Shown piece by piece: positions 27,169-36,172 of a stretch of DNA of 64,000 nt. The notes under the pieces were generated by a model. The model saw only the letters and a program-made list of their open reading frames with translations, made no database searches and was not told the DNA's origin. The position numbers and the translations under genes are program-made. The DNA is from Candidatus Zixiibacteriota bacterium (lineage in GTDB: Bacteria > Zixibacteria > MSB-5A5 > GN15 > FEB-12), in contig JBFLZR010000002.1 in the NCBI GenBank assembly GCA_040756055.1, forward strand, positions 212,411-276,410, given 5' to 3'. Each line of letters begins with the position of its first letter. Position 1 is the first letter of the stretch.

Positions 27169-28835
27169 CGCGCGACTATCTCCACCTGAAATGCGGTATT
27201 CACCGGCGCCCTCGACTTCAAAAACTGTTTCAGGCGCTGCTTCAAAAGACCCGATTCATCCTCGCTGTAAAAATCCTCTGCGCTCACACGCACCTTGACA
27301 AGAACACAACGACGAACCCCACGCCCGGCGCGCTCGATGCTGTTTACGCACTCCACACCCTTGATCCGCGGGTCGAAAGTCTGCGTCCATCCGGCGATCT
27401 CACGGAAATTCAGGGCACGGTCACGGTTGCGAAGCCGCGATGACACCTCGGTCACTATCTGCTTCTCCGTCTTGGCCGGTATCGCCCCCCGCGTGACCGT
27501 GATATTCTCCGCTTCCCCTACCCCCGGATGTCTCTCGTAAAGCTCGCAAATCTGCCCCGCCTCAATGCCATTTGCCGATGTACCCGCTGTCACCGTGTAG
27601 TAAACCGTGATATTGTCCGGCGGCACATCAAGCTGCGATGTGTAATCAAACCAGAGCACCAGACGATCCCCACGCTCCTCCAGCGTATAACACTGATCGG
27701 TCGACTTGATCGACATCTCATGCCGGGGAACATACTCATTGCGGTTGGAATCAATCACACTCGTTATTCCGAGTATGGTGTCGATCGGTTCCGGTATCTC
27801 CACCTCAACCAGCCGATTTCCACCGGTATACTTGTAAGTCGATAGCCCGTTCTTGTTCGTGGCTACGAAACAATTGAAATAAAGCTTGAAACCACTCTTA
27901 ACCTTGACCTTGTCTCCCCCCGCCGGAAGATCCACCCTGATCCAGTAGAGCTTGTCCTGCTCAACGGCATATTTCGTCTCGTCATCGTCAATATGATTAA
28001 CCAAAGCGGCGTCCGCGGATCCCATTTCCCACGTCGAAGTGAACTTGTCGGGCAAAACGATAAAATTGTTCTCAAGCGGCCTGAAAAGATCAACACTGGT
28101 ACGAAGACCTCCCCAATCAACCGGCTCGCCATCGTCGGAGAAAAGGTCCTCGAGGCTCGTCGTCAGGCCCGGGCAAAAACTGCTGTCCTCGTAAAAGCCC
28201 CCCGCCGCCGAACCCGGCACCCAGTACCCCCAGCGCATCTGACGAAGCACTGTCTCCACACCCATCAGGCACAACGTAGCCTTCCTCAAACCGGTCGGCA
28301 TCCCCGAGTACTCAACACCGATATAAATCTGCCCCGCTCCTTTGCTCTTAAGCTGAGCGTCCGAAATCGCCGGCTGACCGCCGTGTCCCGCCGAATTGGG
28401 CGACAGGTCGAAAACCGCATCGTTAAACCGGGCGAAAATATATTTGGCGTCCGCCGCTACCAGCTTCTCGGTCTTCTGCGACGAGAAAAAGAAAGTCTGC
28501 CCGCCTTCACGTTTTTCCTTGAAGAAAAACCGCGTATGAGGGTCGATCTCCACCACCGGGTCAATCGGCTGACAACGCATTATCGTGTAGGCCGGAACCG
28601 GCCAGCGCTGACTCTCGGGAGCCATCGTCCGAATCAGAGAACTTACCGCCACCTCCCAGGTCTGGTCGATACGACGGTCTATTCGTTCAAGCTGGTGGGC
28701 GTAAAGCTGCAAGAGAATCTTAAGCACCGGGTCAAGACGATCCACCGACTCGGGAATCTCCGGGTTCCACTTGCGAAGCTCACGGTGCATGTTGGCAAAA
28801 ATCTGTTCCTTTGACCGCGATTTCTCAATAGCCAT
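27165..28835 (-). CDS. tssF: TssF, T6SS baseplate wedge protein
   Basis: 556 residues, cytoplasmic baseplate subunit related to phage gp6. The N-terminus (FANMHRELRKWNPEIPESVDRL followed by LLQLYAHQLERIDRRID) and the PEsQRWPVPAYTIMRC segment match the TssF pattern of an N-terminal helix bundle followed by a P-x-x-x-x-P motif. The C-terminal part (LRNRDRALNFREIAGWTQTFDPRIKGVECVN) resembles the baseplate J/gp6 fold. Family members are about 580-620 residues, so this is slightly short. It sits between tssE (21-base gap) and tssG (4-base overlap). Confidence 0.88.
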   Translation of the reverse strand: MAIEKSRSKEQIFANMHRELRKWNPEIPESVDRLDPVLKILLQLYAHQLERIDRRIDQTWEVAVSSLIRTMAPESQRWPVPAYTIMRCQPIDPVVEIDPHTRFFFKEKREGGQTFFFSSQKTEKLVAADAKYIFARFNDAVFDLSPNSAGHGGQPAISDAQLKSKGAGQIYIGVEYSGMPTGLRKATLCLMGVETVLRQMRWGYWVPGSAAGGFYEDSSFCPGLTTSLEDLFSDDGEPVDWGGLRTSVDLFRPLENNFIVLPDKFTSTWEMGSADAALVNHIDDDETKYAVEQDKLYWIRVDLPAGGDKVKVKSGFKLYFNCFVATNKNGLSTYKYTGGNRLVEVEIPEPIDTILGITSVIDSNRNEYVPRHEMSIKSTDQCYTLEERGDRLVLWFDYTSQLDVPPDNITVYYTVTAGTSANGIEAGQICELYERHPGVGEAENITVTRGAIPAKTEKQIVTEVSSRLRNRDRALNFREIAGWTQTFDPRIKGVECVNSIERAGRGVRRCVLVKVRVSAEDFYSEDESGLLKQRLKQFLKSRAPVNTAFQVEIVAR

Positions 28836-28856
28836 TTCTAGTCTCTCAACGATTCA

Positions 28857-29231
28857 TCAACCCAGCACGAAACTGGCGTCAAACTTCTTTTCCTCGTTGC
28901 CTTCCTTGTAATTGCCCGTAACCCTCACCGCCAGCCCCAGCGAATGCGGCGCACTATCCTCCACACTCACAAACGAAACCGACACATTGTACAATCTCTC
29001 TTCGTATACGTTGATGGCGTTGCGCAGACTGGCGCGGATGTCGGCTTTGTTGGCGGCGTACAAATCCGAGTACTCCTTGTTCCAGATATCACAACCGTAC
29101 TCGGGATCAAAATGCATCGCCCCCTGGCGAGTGCTCAACAGAAGCCCCACCGAGTAAGTGATCGATTCCTGCATCGTCCCTCTCCCGAGGTAACCGTCTC
29201 TCAGCGCAAAAGGTATCACCAGATAATCCAT
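28857..29231 (-). CDS. tssE: TssE, gp25-like baseplate protein
   Basis: 124 residues. The gp25-like signature is visible as FDPEYGCDIWNKEY, followed by a helix and the strand EERLYNVSVSFVSVED. TssE sits at the base of the sheath and completes the wedge with TssF and TssG. It starts 7 bases after the vgrG stop. It is short compared with proteobacterial TssE (about 140-170 residues), which fits non-proteobacterial gp25-like versions. Confidence 0.85.
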   Translation of the reverse strand: MDYLVIPFALRDGYLGRGTMQESITYSVGLLLSTRQGAMHFDPEYGCDIWNKEYSDLYAANKADIRASLRNAINVYEERLYNVSVSFVSVEDSAPHSLGLAVRVTGNYKEGNEEKKFDASFVLG

Positions 29232-29238
29232 AGTCGCT

Positions 29239-30948
29239 CTAATTCAGGTTGATAATCGCGCCCTTAATAACACACTGAGCGCTGGCCTCAACATTCAGGT
29301 TGGCGCTGGCCTTCGATTTCAGGTTGGCGCCGGCATCCAGATTCAGGTCCGCACCGGATTTCACGTCAATCTTCGCGTCACTCTCTATCTTGATGTTCTT
29401 GCCCTTGAGGCTCATATCCCCGGTACTCTCCAGGCTTAAATCTCCATCGGTCTTGATGCTCACCGATGGCGTCTTCATGTTCAGCACGATCTGGTTCTTG
29501 CCATCCTTGGTGCTGATGGAAATCTCCTCCTCGCCATCTTTGTCCGTCAACTTGATCTCGTTGCCGCCGCGGGTGAGAAACACCTTTATCTCGTTCTTGT
29601 CGTCAGTGGTCGCCGGAAGCGTATCCGTACCCGAATACAACGACCCCAGCGCAATCGGCAGATCGGCGTTGCCATTCTCGTACCCCACCAGTACCTCATC
29701 ATCAATCTCCGGGCGACTCAACCACCCGTGATTATTACCCGCGTGCGGCGATACGTAACGAACATAGAGCGTCTCCGTCCCCAGCGCCGGAATCCGCACC
29801 TTGATCCGGCCCAGTCCCTCCGGATCATCAAGACTCGTCACGATACCGCTCTGCAGGTTGGTCAGCGATGGACGCTTCGTCTTCTTTGCGGGGAATGATA
29901 TATCAAGAGGCGAGCTGTAAAACTCGTTATGGTACTTGCCGCTCTCGTCAAAATAATGTACCACCCGGTTAACCCAGTACAAACCGTCAATCTTCCCCAT
30001 CCCCTTAACCTTCACACAATGCCCAACCTTCACCGCCGGGACGATCGACTCACCCGTACAGGCAACCATCCGGCCAACCTGGCTCTCCACGTTGCCTCCG
30101 AGAGTAGAATCAACACTGGCCTGATCCGTCGACTTCTCAGTAGAAATATACCCCGCTTTCGAAAACATCTTCTTCGAGGCATCTATCGAGACCTTGGCCA
30201 TGTCCGATGGCGCCGAACGAAGAACACCGCTGTCAACCTGACCCTCGAGAGCGGTCTTCTGACCGTATTCCCACGATTTCGATGTAAACTGGCTTGGCGC
30301 CGTCCCCAGACCCAGCGAAAAAGCACCCAGCGTCTCACGCCAGTTCAAATCCTCGACCTTCCCGCCCGTGGCCTTGCGAAGCATATACTCCTTACCATCA
30401 TAGTAAGAATAACGACCCGCCGCCTCGGCCAGCCTCGCTATATATTTCCAGTCCGTCTCACGATACTGCACACTGTACTTGATCGACGACCCGGTCGACT
30501 CGACCGTCCCGCGCGTGATTGGATAGTTCGAAACAATCGAACCGATCATGTCACTCGCCGATTGATCCTGGAAATATGCCACCTGCGGCGCGCCATCCAT
30601 CGTTATCGTCGGACTCTTGCCCACAATCAAAACCGTGTTGAGGCCGTCAATACTGTTTTCCAGCCTGACCTCGGTGACCAGCCCGATAAACTCCAATTCG
30701 CGCGACTGCTCCACCTGCCCGCCGGTCGGAGTAATAGTCATAGCCACCGACTTGCCCAGAAACCCGGTGTAATTGCCGGGATCATCAAAATCCTGGTCCC
30801 TCGCGGCTTTGCCAACCTGCTTGATCTGAATCTTCAACTCGTGATGATCATCAACATACTGATCAAGTTGAACCGATGACACGTTGTGCTTTAATTCCTT
30901 GTTGTCGATCTTGATCGTACAAACACAAGGAGTTTGAATTTTTGCCAT
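29239..30948 (-). CDS. vgrG: VgrG (TssI), T6SS spike protein
   Basis: 569 residues from the ATG at 30948 (GGAAAG just upstream; the open frame extends to 31005). Order: gp27/gpD-like domain 1-345 (SVQLDQYVDDHHELKI, YSVQYRETDWKYIARLAEAAGRYSYYDG), gp5 OB-fold about 365-445 (GIVTSLDDPEGLGRIKVRIP, LSRPEIDDEVLVGYENGN), then a triple-stranded beta-prism needle of short repeats (DGDLSLESTGDMSLKGKNIKIES) ending at AIINLN. There is no C-terminal effector, so cargo is probably carried by the PAAR protein and Hcp. The gpD-type layout resembles VgrG of non-proteobacterial T6SS. Confidence 0.93.
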   Translation of the reverse strand: MAKIQTPCVCTIKIDNKELKHNVSSVQLDQYVDDHHELKIQIKQVGKAARDQDFDDPGNYTGFLGKSVAMTITPTGGQVEQSRELEFIGLVTEVRLENSIDGLNTVLIVGKSPTITMDGAPQVAYFQDQSASDMIGSIVSNYPITRGTVESTGSSIKYSVQYRETDWKYIARLAEAAGRYSYYDGKEYMLRKATGGKVEDLNWRETLGAFSLGLGTAPSQFTSKSWEYGQKTALEGQVDSGVLRSAPSDMAKVSIDASKKMFSKAGYISTEKSTDQASVDSTLGGNVESQVGRMVACTGESIVPAVKVGHCVKVKGMGKIDGLYWVNRVVHYFDESGKYHNEFYSSPLDISFPAKKTKRPSLTNLQSGIVTSLDDPEGLGRIKVRIPALGTETLYVRYVSPHAGNNHGWLSRPEIDDEVLVGYENGNADLPIALGSLYSGTDTLPATTDDKNEIKVFLTRGGNEIKLTDKDGEEEISISTKDGKNQIVLNMKTPSVSIKTDGDLSLESTGDMSLKGKNIKIESDAKIDVKSGADLNLDAGANLKSKASANLNVEASAQCVIKGAIINLN

Positions 30949-31024
30949 AAGGACTTTCCGACCATTGTCGTTGTTAAAGACGAAGCCGGGTTGACTGCTG
31001 CCCACCCGGCCCGTCTAACCATGA

Positions 31025-31429
31025 CTATTCTTCCCAGCGATTGTCGAGCGAAGCCCCGCCTATCGTCAACTTGTGGCAGGAAATCTCAAAATACTCGAAA
31101 ACCTGGTCATCCGGCTTGTTCTTAAGGTGCGGAATGCGCTCCTCGTACTTCGTGATGAAGCCCTCTTCCCAGCTAAGCACCTTCATCTCCGAATCATCCG
31201 GCTTCTTAAACGATACCGAACCGGCTTTCCAGTTCGGTTGGCTGGAATCCATCGCCCAGGCAGCGATAGCATCGTTCTCGTCTGACTCACGGGTAACCTT
31301 GATCGTCCCCGCATGGGCGCGATCCGAAGGGCGCCCGGTCTCGTCCTTGGCGGTGTAGATCTCATAAGAAACCTCGTACACATTCTTGTACTTTACACCG
31401 TCAATCTCTAAGATTGGTCTGCGTGCCAT
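31025..31429 (-). CDS. hcp: Hcp (TssD), T6SS tube protein, Bacteroidota-like
   Basis: 134 residues. The pattern EIDGVKYKNVYEVSYEIYTAKDETGRPSD, then a strand-rich core with AGTIKVTRESDEND, WAMDSSQPNWKAGSVSFKK and MKVLSWEEGFITKYEERI, is that of the Bacteroidota-type tube protein (TssD) rather than the proteobacterial Hcp of about 160 residues. Hcp hexamers stack into the tube expelled by sheath contraction. It lies between tssC and vgrG. The short C-terminal tail (ASLDNRWEE) carries no effector domain. Confidence 0.85.
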   Translation of the reverse strand: MARRPILEIDGVKYKNVYEVSYEIYTAKDETGRPSDRAHAGTIKVTRESDENDAIAAWAMDSSQPNWKAGSVSFKKPDDSEMKVLSWEEGFITKYEERIPHLKNKPDDQVFEYFEISCHKLTIGGASLDNRWEE

Positions 31430-31538
31430 AAGTGGTAACCTCCACCTGCGTTTTAGTTTAGGTTATAAGTCTGCTAATTATTGCCCATCTGCTTGACGAC
31501 AAGGCCGGGGATCACCCCGGCCCAGCGCCGATTGAAAA

Positions 31539-32960
31539 TTACTTGTCTTTGACGTTGGTCTGGTCACCCTCACCCCAGGCCACGAACTCGATATTGAAAG
31601 TCCGGGCCGGATACTTGGGATTCAAGCTGACCTTGACATCGACCTCCTGACGTTTACGCATCTCCTCGTCGGCGAAAATATCAACCTTGTAATCCTGAAG
31701 AATATTGTCACCACCGGAAATCGCCTTCATGAACTTGTCGATGTCCTTGCGCATCGTATCGATAAACCGCTGATCAATGACCGAAAACGTCTGCTTGTTG
31801 AGATAGTTGCGAAGTGTCTTGTAGACATAATCGTAAGTACGACGGATGGAATATACGTTGAATGTCTCCTTGGTGAATAGCGTCGAAGCACCCATCGCCA
31901 CCGCCGTGCCCTCAAAACTCACCATCGGATTGACGCCCTTCTCGTTAATCTTGCTGGCGTCAGGCTGATTGGCCTTGAAGCGAAGATACTTCGCGTCCGC
32001 AATCTTACCATACTTGAAACCGGCCATCGGCTGCTGCATACCGACCGTCGTGTCACCCTGGTACATCTTGCCGGCCACCGCCGCCGACGGCGGGATCCAC
32101 ATATCATCATCTTCGTACTGATTGGCTCCGCGCGCCATGATGTAATTGGCGAACACCGATACATACTGCTTGTAGTCGTCGATACCCGGAAGGTTCGCGT
32201 ACGCCGGATCCTCCAGCATGTCCATAACCTCCTCGAATTTCTCGAAATTCGGAAGATCCGTCATGACATGTACCTTGTTCGGAAGTCCAAGCTGACGAGC
32301 CACGGTGTCGATGTTCTCCACACTGCCCAGATAGCCCGGAACCACGAACATGGCAAACGCGTCCTTGACGCTCCACTCGCGGAAAAGATCCGATACCGCC
32401 TTCGCAAGCTCCTCGAACTTCTCCCTGTCGTTGGGATCGGTCAACTGTTCGCCGCTCACATTGGCGAAATACGCGTTGACCTTCTCATCCGGCTCCTGCT
32501 GAGCATTGGCAAAGAACTTGTCAACCGCGCGATAGGTCGTCTCCAACCCGCGACTCGCCCGGTGTACCTTCTTCATGTTCTTCTCAAGATTGGCCTCAAA
32601 CTTGGCCGCCTGCTCGTTGATACCCTTGCGAATATCATCCAGGCTGCCGCCCTTGGACAGATGCTCCGTCCAGAGTTTGAGGCGCTGAGCCAGAAGCTGA
32701 CGCTGCTTGGCGAAATCCGCCTTGGTCAAAAATTCCTTGCGCTGAAAATCCTTCTTCGGATCTAGCCACTCCACACCGCGAACAAGATCCCCCTCGGCTG
32801 TCTTAAACGACGGCAAAAGAGCGGCGAGCTTGCTGAAATCACCAAAGGAATCGCCCAAAATCGACGCGAACTCATCTTCCGATATCTTTTCCACCGGGGC
32901 CGCTTCGGGTTGAGCCGACGCCGCCGCGGGCTGCATTTCTCTTTTTTCTTCTTCACCCAT
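31539..32960 (-). CDS. tssC: TssC (VipB), T6SS sheath large subunit
   Basis: 473 residues, cytoplasmic, contractile sheath subunit. After a charged N-terminal tail with Ala/Pro/Glu (1-30) comes a helical domain (LRDI-type region, LDDIRKGINEQAAKFEANL), then the conserved sheath fold ending in QEVDVKVSLNPKYPARTFNIEFVAW. The sections YVSVFANYIMARGANQYEDDD and RRTYDYVYKTLRNYLNKQTFSV fit the TssC C-terminal domain. tssB precedes it by 17 bases in the usual order. It is divergent from proteobacterial TssC, and the identification relies partly on this pairing. Confidence 0.85.
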   Translation of the reverse strand: MGEEEKREMQPAAASAQPEAAPVEKISEDEFASILGDSFGDFSKLAALLPSFKTAEGDLVRGVEWLDPKKDFQRKEFLTKADFAKQRQLLAQRLKLWTEHLSKGGSLDDIRKGINEQAAKFEANLEKNMKKVHRASRGLETTYRAVDKFFANAQQEPDEKVNAYFANVSGEQLTDPNDREKFEELAKAVSDLFREWSVKDAFAMFVVPGYLGSVENIDTVARQLGLPNKVHVMTDLPNFEKFEEVMDMLEDPAYANLPGIDDYKQYVSVFANYIMARGANQYEDDDMWIPPSAAVAGKMYQGDTTVGMQQPMAGFKYGKIADAKYLRFKANQPDASKINEKGVNPMVSFEGTAVAMGASTLFTKETFNVYSIRRTYDYVYKTLRNYLNKQTFSVIDQRFIDTMRKDIDKFMKAISGGDNILQDYKVDIFADEEMRKRQEVDVKVSLNPKYPARTFNIEFVAWGEGDQTNVKDK

Positions 32961-32977
32961 AGTATCTCACCTCTCTT

Positions 32978-33418
32978 CTACTCGCTGAGAAGGTCTATGT
33001 AGTAACGCGCCACCTTCAACAGTGCCTCTTTCTTTTCCTTGTCATCCAGAGTCTTCTTGAGCGCGTTGTTCTTCTTCAACTGCTTGTCCAGATCGGCAAG
33101 CATCTCCTTGCTGTAATAGGTCTGACGAAGCGCGTCATTGTTCTCGATCAACTCCTTCGATGTGAAGTCCTTCATCGACTTCACCTCAAAATGCGCGTTG
33201 ATCGACTGACCATCCGGATCCTCCAGCTCCGCCTCGAACGAAGGCCGGAACTTCTCGAACACCTCCTTGAGGTTGTTGCACCTGACCGGTGTCACGTCGC
33301 TGTCCTCGTCATTGTTCAACTTCGCCGCGTACAGCAGCTTGTTGGACGGCAGCAACTCAACCGGTACCGAATCATCTTTCTTGACCCGCTCGGTTGCACC
33401 AAGTATGAATTTGGCCAT
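32978..33418 (-). CDS. tssB: TssB (VipA), T6SS sheath small subunit
   Basis: 146 residues, partner of TssC in the sheath. The central motif AHFEVKSMKDFTSKEL corresponds to the TssB 'I-x-F-x-S-M-x-D-F-x-P' segment, and the C-terminal part is a Lys-rich helix (MLADLDKQLKKNNALKKTLDD) as in TssB, where ClpV recognises the contracted sheath. It follows the two-gene ClpV by 28 bases and precedes tssC by 17 bases. Confidence 0.85.
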   Translation of the reverse strand: MAKFILGATERVKKDDSVPVELLPSNKLLYAAKLNNDEDSDVTPVRCNNLKEVFEKFRPSFEAELEDPDGQSINAHFEVKSMKDFTSKELIENNDALRQTYYSKEMLADLDKQLKKNNALKKTLDDKEKKEALLKVARYYIDLLSE

Positions 33419-33446
33419 CTGAGTCCTCCGTTATATCATTATTGAT

Positions 33447-34544
33447 TTAACTTGTTTCCTTTTTAGTAAAGACGTAACCTCCGTCCTTTACTTCAACCAA
33501 AATATTATCACCCGGAGATACCGCCCCTGTGATTATATCAACCGATAAACGGTTTATAATATCCTTCTCTATTATCCGCTGAATCGGCCTTGCCCCAAGC
33601 TCCGGCGTATATCCATCCTCGGCGAGCTTGTGCCGCGCCTCAGGCGTAAGTTCAGCCTTGATATCCAGGTCCTTCAACAGATCTGTCAGGTTGTTGAATT
33701 CCAGCCCGGCAATCACTTCCACCTGATCCTGGGTAAACGAATGATACACGATAATATCATTTAACCGGTTTAGAAACTCCGGACGGAACTTGCTGAACAA
33801 AAAGCCGCGCACTTCCTCCATATCAACCTCACGCCCCTCACGGTCCGCCTCGAGAATCTTGTCAGCGGCGTAATTCGAGGTCAACACTACCAGCGTATTC
33901 GAAAAATCCACCGTACGGCTCTGACCGTCCGTCAAACGGCCATCATCGAGCAACTGAAGCAGCAGATTAAACACATCGGGATGCGCCTTCTCGACCTCGT
34001 CAAACAAAACAATAGAGAACGGCTTGCGTCTGACCGCCTCGGTCAACACCCCGCCCTCCTCATAACCGACATACCCGGGCGGAGCGCCAATCATCTTGGC
34101 CACCGAATGCTTCTCCATATACTCCGACATATCCAGCCGGACCATGGCATTCTTGTCATCGAACAAAAACTCCGCCAGAAGCTTCGGCAAATGCGTCTTG
34201 CCCGTTCCCGTCGGACCCAAAAACAAAAATGAACCAACCGGCTTGTTTTTGGCCTTCAGACCCGCGCGTGATTTTCTTATGGCGTTCGATATCGCGATAA
34301 TCGCCTTCTCCTGGCCGACTATCTTCCTTTTCAGGAATGATTCCATGTTGATCAGACGGTCTTTCTCCGCCGTCAACATCTTTGCCACCGGAATCCCTGT
34401 CCTGCGGGCAACCACCGCCGCTATCTCGGCGTCATCAATCTTGTCCTCAAGCTTGTCAACCGCCGCCTTCAGCGCTTCAAACTTCTCGGCCCGCTCGGCA
34501 AAATCCTTTTTCGCCAGCTCTATATCAAACTTTCCGATCTTCAT
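33447..34544 (-). CDS. clpV2: ClpV second half (AAA2 module) as a separate gene
   Basis: 365 residues that match only the second half of a ClpB/ClpV unfoldase. A coiled-coil start (FDIELAKKDFAERAEKFEALKAA) leads to the VVARRTGIPVAKM linker, Walker A GPTGTGKT (110-117), pore-loop GYVGYEEGG, Walker B IVLFDE (178-183), and the C-terminal D2-small domain (GARPIQRIIEKDI). The ATG overlaps the stop of the first-half gene as ATGA and has its own GGAGG site 6 bases upstream, so this is a true second gene and not a frameshift. Together the two proteins should disassemble contracted TssBC sheath. The symbol is descriptive. Confidence 0.85.
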   Translation of the reverse strand: MKIGKFDIELAKKDFAERAEKFEALKAAVDKLEDKIDDAEIAAVVARRTGIPVAKMLTAEKDRLINMESFLKRKIVGQEKAIIAISNAIRKSRAGLKAKNKPVGSFLFLGPTGTGKTHLPKLLAEFLFDDKNAMVRLDMSEYMEKHSVAKMIGAPPGYVGYEEGGVLTEAVRRKPFSIVLFDEVEKAHPDVFNLLLQLLDDGRLTDGQSRTVDFSNTLVVLTSNYAADKILEADREGREVDMEEVRGFLFSKFRPEFLNRLNDIIVYHSFTQDQVEVIAGLEFNNLTDLLKDLDIKAELTPEARHKLAEDGYTPELGARPIQRIIEKDIINRLSVDIITGAVSPGDNILVEVKDGGYVFTKKETS

Positions 34545-36001
34545 TTTTCACCTCCCGCCTTCGCCTCGAGGCGATGCCCCCAGAAACCACTCATGCGATC
34601 CATATTCCGGATAAACTCGTCATATGCCAACTCGAGCTTATCGAAATCCTCCTTGTGCTTCGCCGGGTCCTTACCCTCACACTGCTTGAAAAGCTTCTCG
34701 AGCTCCACTATCTGAGTCTCCAAAAGCGGAATCTTGACCTTGGAGAACTCTTTCTTGACATGATACTCCGAGGCCGCCTCATCGATAATATCCAGAGCGA
34801 TATCCGGAAGATTCCTCTCGCTCAGATACCTCTGCGAATACCTCACCGCCCCGACAATCGCCTCTTCGGTATAGGTAATCTTGTGGTGTTCTTGGTATTT
34901 CGGAACTACCCCTTTAGCGATCCTGACCGCATCATCAAAATTCGGCTGCCCGACCTTCACCTTCTCAAAACGCCTGTCGAGAGCCTTGTCTTTCTCCAGG
35001 TGCTTGCTGTACTCGTCCTCCGTCGTGGCCCCTATCAGGCGAATCTGCCCTCTGGCCAGAGCCGGTTTTATCAGATTCCCGGCATCCATCCCTCCGCCGC
35101 CGCCGGCTCCCGATATAGAGTGAATCTCATCGATAAACAGGATTATCTTCCCGCCGGACTTGACAACTTCTCCAATCAGTGTCTTAAAACGTTCCTCGAA
35201 CTCCCCTTTGTATTTTGCGCCGGCAACCAGCGAACCCATATCCAGCGACATTACCTTAACACCCTCGAGAGCCTTCGGAACAGCCTTGTCTATCACTGCC
35301 TGGGCAAACCCCTCTACTATCGCCGACTTGCCAACACCCGCCCCCCCGACAAGCACCGGGCTGTTTTTGCGACGGCGAAGCAATATCTGGATAACCTGCT
35401 GAAGTTCGGACTCACGGCCTATCATCGGGTCAAATTCACCGGCCGCCGCCTGATTCGTCATATCGATACAATATTTCAGCGTCCCGGCAACCTCCCTCCT
35501 CCCCTCAACGGGAGCCGCTTTCCCCTCACCCGGCTTCGATGGTGTCGAGGCGATCTCTTCCACCGCCTTGCTCTCGGCTATAGCGCGGTAGATATCCTCT
35601 TTGGCAATACCGATTTTCTCGCGAAGATACGGGGCCAGCGAAGATCTCGGGTCGAAAATGGCTATCAAGATATGCTCCGGCTCAACCAGCGCGTCGTAAA
35701 GCTTCCCCTTCTCATCCACAGCCTGAGCAAGCACCGTTTGAGTGGCCGGCGAGGCCGTCAAATTCTCTCGCGCTGTGGCCCGGCTGGACTGCTCCTTCAG
35801 GTATGTCTCCGTCAAAGAAACAATACCGCTCGGATTCTTCTCCAACTGCGCCAGAATCGATTCCACCTCGGAGCTCTCCTGCCGCAAAGTAGCTATCAGA
35901 AGATGCTCCACCTCGATCTCGGCGTGCCGAAATTCGGCGGCCACTTCCTTGGCTATCTTGATTATCGATCTTGAATCTGATGAATAACTGGCAATGTCCA
36001 T
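34541..36001 (-). CDS. clpV1: ClpV first half (N-domain and AAA1) as a separate gene
   Basis: 486 residues: Clp N-domain repeats (about 1-145; [35 protein letters not shown]), linker, AAA1 with Walker A GGAGVGKS (219-226), Walker B ILFIDE (287-292) and IGATTEDEY, then a short helix hairpin in the place of the M-domain ([20 protein letters not shown]) where the protein stops. Usual ClpV has about 850-900 residues in one chain; the sum of both genes here is 851. It is the first gene of the core T6SS operon, 76 or so bases after a strong promoter. It could also be read as a ClpC-like protein, but the adjacent sheath genes favour ClpV. Confidence 0.88.
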   Translation of the reverse strand: MDIASYSSDSRSIIKIAKEVAAEFRHAEIEVEHLLIATLRQESSEVESILAQLEKNPSGIVSLTETYLKEQSSRATARENLTASPATQTVLAQAVDEKGKLYDALVEPEHILIAIFDPRSSLAPYLREKIGIAKEDIYRAIAESKAVEEIASTPSKPGEGKAAPVEGRREVAGTLKYCIDMTNQAAAGEFDPMIGRESELQQVIQILLRRRKNSPVLVGGAGVGKSAIVEGFAQAVIDKAVPKALEGVKVMSLDMGSLVAGAKYKGEFEERFKTLIGEVVKSGGKIILFIDEIHSISGAGGGGGMDAGNLIKPALARGQIRLIGATTEDEYSKHLEKDKALDRRFEKVKVGQPNFDDAVRIAKGVVPKYQEHHKITYTEEAIVGAVRYSQRYLSERNLPDIALDIIDEAASEYHVKKEFSKVKIPLLETQIVELEKLFKQCEGKDPAKHKEDFDKLELAYDEFIRNMDRMSGFWGHRLEAKAGGEK

Positions 36002-36083
36002 ATGTAACCTGTGTGGTTTAGCAATACCCCCCTGCGCAACGGGACCTTGCTGTTGTTACTAAGCCTTGAAATGATAACTATTT

Positions 36084-36112
36084 ATATTAACCTTCGCTAT
36101 TTTCAATGTCAA
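36084..36112 (-). promoter_or_regulatory. Sigma70-type promoter for the core T6SS operon
   Basis: On the minus strand TTGACA (36112-36107) is followed after exactly 17 bases by TAATAT (36089-36084). The first base of the transcript would be near 36077, giving a leader of about 75 bases before the first-half ClpV gene. It lies in the 171-base gap between the payload genes and the core genes, so the core operon can be expressed on its own. Confidence 0.75.
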
Positions 36113-36172
36113 GCCTTTTACCTTCGCACCATAGGGCCTTTTTCAGCCAAAACCACGGACTGACCCGCTTTG

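Noticed and set aside
29239-31005. VgrG with a C-terminal effector domain
   Set aside because: The sequence ends in short needle-like repeats with no further domain.
34530-34560. Frameshift or sequencing error splitting ClpV
   Set aside because: The second frame has its own GGAGG site at the right distance, the two frames overlap as ATGA, and both proteins end and begin sensibly in the linker region.
34382-35974. Long plus-strand frame of 530 codons antisense to the first-half ClpV gene
   Set aside because: It mirrors a conserved AAA gene, its product is Arg/Leu/Pro-rich without domains, as expected for a codon shadow.
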